64,000 nt of DNA, taken from NCBI GenBank assembly GCA_963662175.1, contig OY759222.1, forward strand, positions 8,367,222 through 8,431,221. Direction: 5' to 3'. Positions 12,401 through 24,400 of the stretch are shown here, piece after piece; within the stretch, counting starts at the first letter, position 1; the number at the start of each line of letters is the position of its first letter. Under the pieces are notes generated by a model that saw only the letters and a list, made by a program, of their open reading frames with translations, ran no database searches and was not told the DNA's origin. Position numbers and translations under genes: made by a program. Origin of the DNA: Aradus depressus. Lineage: Eukaryota; Arthropoda; Insecta; Hemiptera; Aradidae.

Positions 12401-15400
12401 CGATCTGAGTGACGATGGAGAATGGTGTTTAGGCTTAAGATGTAATGAACTAAATAGAAGTGAATTGACGGTGAAATTGATTCGCAAAGAAAGTACTGTT
12501 GTTTGTTTATATATATAGGATATAAGCCCAGAAATATATAACTTAAATTTAAAGAATGGCAGGAAATATAAAACAGAAAAAAAAATTAAATAGTTTCAAG
12601 AATTTAGTTTTTTTATTTTATAATGTAGATGATTCAAAAAAATAAACTGAAACTATTTGTTCTCGTAAATTCTATACTATTCATTTTCCCCGAAAAATGG
12701 CATCTCTTTAGAAATCGAAATGAAAAGATTGTTAATTGAATTTTTTTTTAATTACGTGCACTTTCTTAAAAATTGCACGTATTGATCTTTTGATATTTTT
12801 TTAGGGCCCTTTTCGGAAATTACTGTAGAAATCAAAATTAAATAGACCAGGTATAAAATTTCTACAGGAAATGTGGTCATTTATTGTTTATTTAATTATT
12901 ATTAATTCAATGTAATTAATTCTACTTTTTTTTTTTTTTGATTTATTATATTTTACTTAAATTTCATTATCACAATCTCTTTCTCGAAAAAAAAGTTATT
13001 TATGGTAGGTTATGTTGAGAAAGGGTCCCCCCAAGCATTTGTACCTACTTAAAGGTGAAACGACACTTATAGGTTCTGTCCGTACCCCATTAGGATCATC
13101 CTTTATTAAATGGCCAACAAATTACTGGAAGGTAACAAGACCAAATTGGTTTTGGGCAAGACAAACGATCATGAGCAGGTCTCAATGGAAGCTCACTTCT
13201 GCCATTTATCCTTGATCTACTGACGTCAATTATCTTCGCCAAAAAAAACAAAAAAAAAACATTAAGGCGTAGTCAAGGTACCACGCCTTAGGTTTTCCGT
13301 GAAAACGTGCGGGATAAAATCATAACAAGTGTTTTTTTAATTTTCTTTTCGATGCTGCCGTAGCTCTTGCATATGCTCGGCACTAGACTTTTTAGGTTTT
13401 TTAAATTCCTTTTGATGCGAGCTTTCCTCTGATTTGCGTTTTCTATAATTCCGCGCATATTTACGATTCATATGAGACATCTTTAATTTTTTTGCAATTT
13501 TCAATTGAATACCGATTTTTACATATATTTCGGCGAATATTTTTATTGTTTCACATTGAGTCCTAATAGTGCTCCTCAAGCTCTTTAAAATGACACCCAA
13601 ATCAACGTCCTATCTAATCGCGTTATCACGATAAACTAATTTCTAATTTTACACAACGCTAATTCGCAACAATCACTAGCCCGATAACGTCACAGGCAAA
13701 ACAAACACGTACAGACATGCTCTATCCATTGTGACCTCAACCGTTGTTATCGCATTATTAGTCTCGTAGTTATTATCGATTGAAATCTGACGGTATTTTG
13801 TAACACAAGAAAGTTTGACCGGCATCACTGTGCTTAACGAGCCAATAGACGTTTTCACGTCAAAACTGTCGGTGAATCGCCGGCTATGTACTTCCCCAGA
13901 ACACATCAATTACGTTGTCGCTCTCCCTCCAAAGCCAATCGACCGATTGAGCTAAAACTCAATATTTGACTTACATAGTGTCTTTTGAATCGTCATACCA
14001 AATTTCGTGTCGATACATTCATTACAACGGCAATTATTATAGTTTTTGTGTTAACCCTCCTCTCTAAGCCCCCCTTTGTTATACAGTAGAACCTCTTTAA
14101 GTCGAACTTCGATAAGTCGAAAACCTCCAAAACTCGAAAAAAGCCCCAAAACCTCCATTACTCGAAATCTCAACCCTCTATTAGTCGAAATAATCAGTGA
14201 GTCCCTACAAGCCATTTTGGTACATATTTTCCCTCTATAATTCGAAAAAATAAATTGGACCTCTGTATCTCGAACATAGCAATGTTTTATTTTACAACCT
14301 TTACAACTCGATTATTTGAAACTTATTACCTCTATAGCTCGAAGAAAAATAAGTTACCGACTTTAAGAATTTGCCGACAATGTACACCATTGTTTCTTAG
14401 AAAACAATTTAGGAGTATACAATAAATAGAATTACCAATTGTAAGAAATGATAAAGGATATTATTATTGATTTCATTTGAACTTTAGCGAAGCAAGTCAT
14501 TTGTTGTCCATTGAAAAATTGTCAGAAGTAGTTTGGTTCTACCGCAATACACATCAATTTTTACAACAGTTTACGAATAAAATTGTTAATATATGAGTGC
14601 TGTGAAACGTAAACCGAAACTTTGAGTCTCGCTGAAAAGTTAGATGTGCTTGAAGCTGTGAAGAGCTGTCAAAAGAAGAAAGATGTTGCTGAACAATTTG
14701 GCCTACCAATGATTACTCCGTCAACAATAATAAAAAATGTTTGTTACCTCAGTAACTTGAATTTTTATTTATTTCACCTCTCTAACTCAAAATTAGTTAG
14801 AATGAATCTTAACCTCTACGAGTCGAATCAAAATCCGCCTGTCGAAATCCTCCATAAGTCGAAAACTCTATAACTCGAATTTTTTAGCGTCTCCCTTGAT
14901 GTTCGATAGAGGTTCTACTGTACCAACGACGTTTTTACACATCACTCTCCCTCCCCCCTTTCAAAACTATTTCATACAGGTATTACTGGGTATATGAAAG
15001 TCATTCTAAGAATTACACTGTGCAATAAAACAAAGAAAACTGTTGACGCTAACACATTAGTTGCGGATACGCTTAATGCATTATAATTATTGTGATGAAT
15101 TAAAGAAGGGGGTGAGGGGGAGATGGTGAGTGGTCTGTGTATAAGAAAGTCCTATTATGGTGATATCACATATTGTGATGAATTAAAGAAGGGGGTGAGG
15201 GGGAGATGGTGAGTGGTCTGTGTATAAGAAAGTCCTATTATGGTGATATCACATATTGTGATGAATTAAAGAAGGGGGTGAGGGGGAGATGGTGAGTGGT
15301 CTGTGTATAAGAAAGTCCTATTATGGTGATATCACATATTGTGATGAATTAAAGAAGGGGGTGAGGGGGAGATGGTGAGTGGTATGTGTATAAGAAAGTC

Positions 15401-18400
15401 CTATTATGGTGATATCACATATTGTGATGAATTAAAGAAGGGGGTGAGGGGGAGATGGTGAGTGGTCTGTGTATAAGAAAGTCCTATTATGGTGATATCA
15501 CATATTGTGATGAATTAAAGAAGGGGGTGAGGGGGAGATGGTGAGTGGTCTGTGTATAAGAAAGTCCTATTATGGTGATATCACATATTTTTTATCATTT
15601 TTAATTAAAAAAATCTATCAATATTGCAAATGTTTTTTTTTTTAAAGTTTGTCTTAACTTCTAACTGGTTACTGAAATGAGAGGTGAAGGTGGACAGAGA
15701 GTTGTTTTTAGGCTTCAGGTGTGGTCAACCAAAAATTGAAATCGATGCGCAAAGGAAGTACTTTTATTTATTTATACATATGACCTAAATAACATTTATA
15801 TAAATAATGGCAAAAAACAGAAAAAGACTGATATAGTTTGAAATAATTAGTTTGTAGTTTTTTTTTTATTGTAGTTTTTTTTTATTTCATATTGATATTT
15901 TGATCCAATTTATAGTGTAGGTTAAGTAAAATAAACACAAATATTTGCTCTCTTATTCTATGCTATTCATTTTCCCTGTTAACCCAGTAAGATAATTTAG
16001 ACCTTTGGATTAGATTTAACATTTTTACAAAATTTAGAAAAACAATATGGCATCTCTTTAGTAATATTAGAAGAAATCCAAATGAAAAGTTTGTTAATTT
16101 GAATTATTGTGACGGTAACTACCATTGAACGGTGGGTAACGCTGCTAGTTGTACTGTATAGAGACAGGCAGAGGTCACTTTTTCTATCTCCTCTTTCTCT
16201 CTCGTTGAATCTTACCAAAGAGGAAAAATTATGAGTCTACCAGCTCTCCGTCAATATGAGGGCGTGTAATTAGAACAGCTATTTGTCATCTTTCTCCCTC
16301 TTTTTATATATTTATAAATAAAACTTAATAATATATTTTTGGATGCTATTCTCCAATTTATTTCTACTTCCCAGCTTTAAGTTTAACAAAGTATAGGAGC
16401 TCAAGATCGTGGGTTCGAAACCCGGCCGAGGCTCTTAGTTTATTTTATCTGAGAAGTAAAATAAACTTAATCACTCCGTCCTTCGGAAAAATTTAGGGTA
16501 AGCAAAATTTAGGACTCCCAAAGTAGAGTCGGGCTCATGTCCACCAGAGTGACGAAAGAGCGTTCTAGTAGTAGGCGATAATATCATATTATGACCTCGT
16601 ATTTAAAGCCCGGGCATGAGTCATAATAACTAACTCACAAAGTATAGGGGAAGTTATGTAATCTATCAGAAATTTGATGTTATCGTTTCTCCCCATCTCC
16701 CCTCTCAAAAGCACTTTATAGCAGCATTTCTTTGTTTCATTGAACAAAGTAATTATTAGATTGACTTTCGTGTATCCAGTATAACCAGTGTGAAATATTT
16801 CTAAGAGGGGGGAAGAAGAGTGATTTGTAAAAAAGTTGTTGGTATAAGAAAGTCCTGTTTTGGTCTCAGCACATATTTATATATATTATATGCTGTGATG
16901 TATAAAATTACACACATTGTAATTATTAACAATAGGTTAGGTTAGGTTTTATGACTCATGCCCGGGCTTTAACTACGAGGTCATATCGCCTACTTCCAGA
17001 GCGCTGGACATGAGCCCGACTCTACTGTGGGAGTCCTAAATTTTACCGATGTCAGGTACTCATTAAACACCTAATACACCGAATAAAAAGGCAAAATTTA
17101 GGACTACTATAGTAGAGGCGGGCTCATGTCCACCAGAGTGACGAATGAGCGTTGATGATCTTGTAGCTAAAGCCCGGGCATGAGTCATGATAACTAACTG
17201 ACCAAGTCACTCTTCTCTGTTATATTTCCTCATCCTAGTCTATGAAATTCTGTGTACGTCTTCTGACCTAGTCGTGTTGTATCTGTAATGGTTCAGTTAC
17301 TCAGTCTTCTCTGGCCTCCTGTTGTAGTTATCCCATTGTCACACTCTACATCCCTTAATCCCCCTAACATCCCTGCAATGGCTACTACCACTTTTGTTCT
17401 CCTTCCGGTTTTGGATGATTCCTAATATCTCATTTTAGTGTATGTTCTAATTCGAGTAATTGTTGCTCATTATTGAAAAAAAAAATATATATATATATAT
17501 AATAATTATGTAAAATAAAATAAATATAATAATAAATAATAAAATTAATTAAGTAATTAAATAAAATTACCACATTTCCTGTAGAAATTATAATATGACA
17601 AATTATTCACAGTTTCTTAATATTTATCATATTAACCAGTTATTATACATAATATAAAACTCACCTTGTTAATATGATAAATTTTGCTTTCACAAAAACC
17701 TGATTGCCTCCGAGTTTTGAACGACGGGAGGGGCAGATATATCGTTCCGCCGGCCGTAGGCCGGCACACCTTCCCCCTGAATTTGGTACCATCTATTGTG
17801 ATTTATTTGTCTCCAAATAATATAGCTTAAATTCCTGGATGAGTTCAGTTGCAATAACCCTTTGATGCGCTCTTGTCAATTTATCAAAATTGTAAGACAT
17901 CAAAAATCTGAAACAAATAAATCACAATAGATGGTACCAAATTCAGGGGGAAGGTGTGCCGGCCTACGGCCGGCGGAACGTTATATCTGCCCCTCCCGTC
18001 ATTCAAAACTCGGAGGCAATCAGGTTTTTGTGAAAGCAAAATTTATCATATTAACAAGGTGAGTTTTATATTATGTATAATAACTGGTTAATATGATAAA
18101 TATTAAGAAACTGTGAATAATTTGTCATATTAACCAAGAACGGTAGTTATTATACATAATAACCAAATTTATCAAATTAACAGTAACATAAACACATGAA
18201 AGCAGTACTTGTTTAACATTTATGTTGTTTGGTTCCACATGATATAATACCAGTTTTGGCTTACGTCATCATAAGCAACAGTAATATCTAAGATTACTAG
18301 GTTGGCATATTTATACAACTCTGAGATTACCTGAGGCTGTGGCCCTCCTTCCCCCCCGAGGGAGGCCCCCACAGAGCAAGAAAGTCCTACTGTCTTAATG

Positions 18401-21400
18401 GAAAAATCTAACTGTGAAAATATTTGAATTTAAGCATTAACTTCAAAAAAATAATAGCAATGTGAAAAGAAAAAAAAATCCTAATAATACGAGGTAAAAA
18501 GAAGAAATTCAAATAAACTTAAGAAATTAAATTCATAATAAAGTACAAAGTGTATATCATAAATAAATGCAATAATATCATAGTAATAATAGAGAAGAGA
18601 AGAAGAATATAAAATAAAATAAATAAATGTTATTGTACACTTTTATTTATTTTATTTTGTTTTAAATAAATATAAACAATAAATAAGTACACAATATATT
18701 ATACTAAAATATATATACATAAAAAAATAATGAATAATAACCGTAATTAATTAATCTGGTGGTGTTAATAGAGGTGAGAAATTTAAGTGAGTTTGGTCAA
18801 TTCTATTATTCATAGATCTTATTAGGATATTATTATATCCAGCTGTTCCAGAGAGTCAAGCAGTCTGCCTTCATCACCAAGATGGAGCTACTTTATTCCC
18901 GTTGCTTCGTTGATCGTACAAATGTATTAGAACGACAAAAGAAGTCTTGTTACCATTTCCCATTATTTTTAATGTTGGTCTTATAATTTTGACAGTTACT
19001 TATTTAAATTTGAGGAAAAATATCCTTGATTTGAGACCAGTGTAGTATTCACGTGTTGACGGTCGTTTGATAACAAACCAAAATTGGTCTTCGGTTTCCG
19101 AAAATATATTATTTTTTTTTATTTTGATTACATACACGTTTCAGGCATTATCAAAAACTATTCAGGCATTATTAAAACTTGCTTAACAAAAATAAAACAT
19201 TCTGTAATGACCTGAGAGCGCCGGGAGCTTAGAGGCAGCGAGCTTGTATACTGAGCTCAAGATCGCAGTTATGAAACCCGGCCGAGACACTAAGGTTTTT
19301 TATTTTGTAAAAACAGGTTGAACAGGTCGTGCGTACGACATCAGGTACTCGTTAAAGACCCCTAACCTAGGTGAATAAACCCTTTTATTTTATTTGCCGT
19401 ATAGACAAAATTTAGGACTCATGTCCACCAGAGTGACGAAAGAGCGTTCTGGTAGTAGGCAATCCTCCTAGTTAAAGCTCGGGCCTGAGTCACAATAACT
19501 AACTTCTATAGTCATTATTTACACCATGTGACCTTTAGTAACTATCATTTTAAACTCGAACCCGCGATCTTGAGGTCAATAGGCAAGCACGCTATCTCTG
19601 ATTCAGTTCATAACGTTATAATCTATATTAATAAAGCTGAAACGGGGTTTGTTTGTTTGTTTGTATGTATGTTTGTTCCAGCATCACGCCCAAACGGCTG
19701 GACGGATTTTTATGAAACTACCCATGTAGCATCCTTTTGAGCCCGATTGAATAATAGGCTATGTGGCGTCCCAAAATTTTGATCGGGAGGGGGGGTTGTA
19801 AGGGGGCCTAAGTATAAAAATAGTGCTAACTCATTAACTAATGGGCGAATTGTCATGAAATTTCACAGGTAGTCTTTTTAAAATCCAAACAGGAAAAAAA
19901 GGTGTGTGGCGTCCCAAAGTTTTGAACGGGAGGGGGGGTTGTGGGGGGGCCTAAGTATAAATATAGAGCTAACTCATTAACTAATGGGCGAATTGTCATG
20001 AAATTTCACATGTAGTATTTTTAAAAGCCAAATAGGAAAAAAAGGTGTGTGGCGTCCCAAAGTTTTGAACGGGAGGGGCGGGTTGTGGGGGGGCCTAAGT
20101 AGAAATATAGAGCTAGCTCATTAACGGTTGGTCGTATTGTCACGAAATTTCACATGGAGTATTCCTGAAGGCCAAATAGAAAAATAAGGTGTGTGGCGTC
20201 CCAAACATTTTAACGGGTGGGGGGGGGATAGGCCTAAATATAAAGATACCGGTAGCTCATTAACTAATGGTCGTTTTGTCACGCAATTTCACATGTAGTA
20301 TTCCTGAAGGGCAAATAGAAAAATAAGGAGTGTGGCGCCCCAAACATTTGAAGGGGAGGGGGGGGGGGTTGTGGGGGGGCCTAAGTATAAATATAGAGCT
20401 TGCTCATTACCGGTTGGTCGTATTGTCACGAAATTTCACATGTAATATTCCTGAAGGTCAAATAGAAAAATAAGGAGTGTGGCGCCCCAAACATTTGAAC
20501 GGGAGGGGGGGGGGGGCCTAAGTATATAAATAGTGCTAACTCATTAACTAATGGCCAAATTGTCATGAAATTTCACACGTAGTCTTTTTAAAAGCCAAAC
20601 AGGAAAATAAGGTGTGTGGCGTTCCAAAGTTTTGAACGGGAGGGGGGGTTGTGGGGGGGCCTAAGTATAAATATAGAGCTAACTCATTAACTAATGGGCG
20701 AATCGTCATGAAATTTCACATGTAGTATTTTTAAAAGCCAAATAGGAAAAAAATGTGTGTGGCGTCCCAAAGTTTTGAACGGGAGGGGGGGTTGTGGGGG
20801 GGCCTAAGTATAAATATAGAGCTAACAGTTTAACGGTTGGTCGGATTGTCACGAAATTTCACATGGAGTATTCCTGAAGACCAAATAGAAAAATAAGGTG
20901 TGTGGCGTTCCAAAGTTTTGATCGGGAGGGGGGGTTGTAAGGGGGGCTTAAGTATATAAATAGTGCTAACTCATTAACTAATGGTCGAATTGTCATGAAA
21001 TTTCACATGTAGTATTCCTAAAGGTCAAATAGAAATATTAGGTGTGTGACGGCCCAAAATTGTGAACAGGAAGGAGGGTTGTGGGGGGGGCTAAATATAC
21101 ATATAGAGTTAGCTCATTAACGGTTGGTCGTATTGTCACGAAATTTCGCATATATTATTCCTGAAGGCCAAATAGAAAAATAAGGTGTGTGGCGTCCCGA
21201 AGTTTTGAACGGGTGGCGGGGTTGAGGGGGGGGGGGGGACTAAGTATAAATATAGAGCTAGCTCATTAACGGTTGATCGTATTGTCATGAATCGGATTGT
21301 CATGAATTTCACATGTAGTAGTAGTAACTATGTATTCGCTGTGGGGTTCACTGTTGCAAGACATTTACTAGCTGTGATGTCCAGCGTTCCTAATATCGTA

Positions 21401-24400
21401 CTAGCTGTGGGGTCCTCTGTTGCAAGGCACTTACTAGCTGTAGTGCTCAGCCCCAGCGTTCCTAACTATGTACGGGCTGTGGGGTTCGCTGTTGCAAGGC
21501 ACCTACAAGACATTTACTAGCTGTGATGCCCAGCGTTCCTAACTACGTACTAGCTGTTGGGACCGCCGTCGCAAGGCACATACTAGCTATGATGCCCAGC
21601 ATTCCCAACTACGTACTAGCTGTGGTGCTCAGCGTTGCAAGCCACATACTAGCTGTGGTCACAAACGTTCTTAAGTACGCACTGACTAGGACGTCCAGCG
21701 ATGCTAAGTATTCACTAGGTGTGGCTTCCGCCGTTGAAAGGCGCGTACTAGCTGTGGTGCCCAGGGGTCCTAAAAACTTCCTAGCGTTACAACAGCTGAA
21801 GGACTATAAGCCTTATTCCGTATGAATAATTGAAAATTATAACATCATGAATGTACTGTCGAGGAACTGAATAGCGTTATAGAAGATATTGGGAGAAAAA
21901 TCAAAGTTCCCCGGGCAACGCCGGGTATTACTGCTAGTAGTAAATATAATCGCTTCTCGTTGTCTTTTTTGCCGTGGCTCCAATATTTCCGTACAGGTTC
22001 TTCTGCTCTGTACTCTAGTTTTGTTTGACTTTCCATATTTGTTAGTGATGAGTTCTTGTATGAGTTTCTTCTGTGAGATGATGTCAATGTTTTTCTTTAA
22101 AGTTTCCATTTTCCATTACCTCTTCATTTTTGGTCGAGGGTCTTCTCTTAACCCTCCTAATACCACGTGACCTGTGAAACGAAAAATACCACGTGGGGTC
22201 CTTTTGAGACCCCACTTCATTTTTCAATTTTTCATGTACCAACTAGCTTTTCATTCTAACTTTTTCAATCAAGTTCATTCAAAAATGAGGGAAAAATAAC
22301 AAAGAGTTTAAAAAGTTGAGAAAAAATGGTATAAAAAATGTTTATTCAAAAAAAAGTAAATCATGAAACTTATAAAAGTATATTCACACTATGGGTGCTA
22401 TTATTATTTACATTTAGCGCAAAGAAATTTTTTTGTGACATGGTTTTTACATACGTGCTTCTAGCTCATCAAGTTCTTCATCGTCCGTTTCCAAAACGTC
22501 TTCAACATCGGAGATCACTTCGAGCTGTTCCGTTTCCACAAGGGCCTCCTCAGATTCAAACCCTGCAATCTCCCTGGCACGCTCTACTAAAATCAACGTT
22601 CGCGAGGACACAATGTGTTTCATGATTTATCTTTACGGTCCGAACCGTCAACGCATACTGAAATTAGATCTAAATAAAATTCAAGAGGTGAACGAGAAGT
22701 GGAAACCAAGAAATGTTGATCAGAAAGAGCTCCAGGAAAAACTCCAGCGGGTGCGGGCAATGTCTTCTTCGAATTGCAGGTCAATTGAAGAGCAAACGTA
22801 ACTTTTCGGAATTGTTTACTGAGTGGAACTTCTTGAAAATACTTCTCATCAGACGAACGAAAATGTGATACGGATAATACCGTGTGATACGTGGGGTCCC
22901 GTGTGACCCCAACTACGTTTTTGTGAAAATATTATTTTATATCAATTTTTAAAATACAAACTGAATACATTTTCTTAATGAAATCGAATGGAGATAGTCT
23001 ACGGATAAATGTCCTGAAGCCTCATCGAAATAGAAATTATATTGAGCAGTTCATACACATTTTAAAACGCATGGGGTCTTTTTCGACCCCACGTGGTATT
23101 AGGAGGGTTAAAAGAGGTTGTGCATACACGAAGATAATGGGAGGAGATTTGAGCACTTCCAAGCCTTCAATCAGCCCCAGTTCTTTTAACGAATGTTAGC
23201 GAGTCATGTCCAGTTAAAACGATTATTTCTTTGGATAATATGGTGGATTACTTTTTTTTTAATTCTACAATCTGTACAAAATATACAATGGGAAAAAGTG
23301 AACAGGAAATAAAAATGTACAATTGATGGGAGAAGTCAGCCAGTGCTGACACTCCCTTAGACAGGTCTCGTTATTTATTCAAAGAAGTTCTTGAGGCCAA
23401 CAACGTCTTAGGCGGCGTGGAGGGTTGTCAGGATGGGAGTGAGAGAACATGCGCTGAGCGACAGGATTCGGATGGTCTTTGTGTAGGATTTTGTTGGTGA
23501 CACAAAAGGGAGCATTGACAATTTGTCGTAGGATTTTTGACTGAAAAGTTTGTATTCTTTTAATGTTGGAACTCTTGGCTGAGCCCCGTAGTTGTAGTCC
23601 GTATGTCCATATTGGTCGTATGATTGTTTTGTAAATTGTAAGTTTGTTCTCAGCAGATCCGAGTAGTCTTGTCGTTTGAGTCTTGTGTGGGGATTCCACG
23701 TTAGTCTGCTGTCTAAGTAAAACCAAAGGTACCGTTCGTTGTTGGAGGTTGGAATGAGAGGATTGTTCATAGATATAGGTGGACAGTTTTGCCTTCGAAG
23801 AGTGAAGGTAACTTGAACACATTTACCATCGTTGATCTTAATTCTCCATAGCTCACACCATCTGGAGATCTCATCTAGATGATCTTGCAGGCTTAGGAAC
23901 GCGTTATTGGGATGGTGGTTTATAAAACAAACTTTTCAGCCTTGTGATCTCCAGAAAGGCTATGGGAATCCGGTAACATTACATAGCCTCTGCGTGCCCG
24001 GACTTTTCAGCCTTACGATCTCCAGAAAGGCTATGGGAATCCGGTAACATTACATAGCCTCTGCGTGCCCGGACTTTTCAGCCTTACGATCTCCAGAAAG
24101 GCTATGGGAATCCGGTAACATTACATAGCCTCAGTTTCCCCAGACTTTTCAGCCTTACAATCTCCAGAAAAGCTATGGGAATCCGGTAACATTACATAGC
24201 CTCTGCGTGCCCGGACGTTTTCTTTTGTAATGTAAAGACATTGTGACCTTAAAAAGACACTCAAGTTTTATGTTTCAAAATAGGACTATCCCCTAAAGAA
24301 GATTAGACCCTTAGAATGAGGTAAATGGTCTCAAAGTAATCTTGTTGTATGTCAATTGGACCCTCTGAAACTGCTCCAGATCTGCTTGATTCCGGCTCAG

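Larger units (their letters stand above)
19622..21937 (+). mobile_element. Non-autonomous Helitron with internal satellites
   Basis: Starts TCTATATTAATAAAGCTGAA after an A and ends GCTAG before a T, the A/T insertion pattern of Helitrons. A hairpin CCCGG-GCAACG-CCGGG (21910-21925) lies 8 bases before CTAG. The interior has about 11 copies of a ~143-bp repeat, then 66-bp repeats. No Rep/helicase frame. Related 5' ends are at about 30450 and 54267, and 3' ends at about 9870 and 16140 (+) and 57332 and 57518 (-). Confidence 0.8.

Noticed and set aside
13012..13215. 67-residue + strand ORF
   Set aside because: No domain and no conserved pattern; neighbouring frames are equally plausible.
15089..15587. 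CRISPR-like array
   Set aside because: Units are contiguous 83-bp copies without unique spacers, in eukaryotic DNA. The same holds for the 43-, 71-, 26- and 12-bp arrays.
21287..21825. A repeat protein gene with 22-residue units
   Set aside because: It is contained in Helitron borders, has a stop in the middle and no start context; the open frame follows from the 66-bp period.
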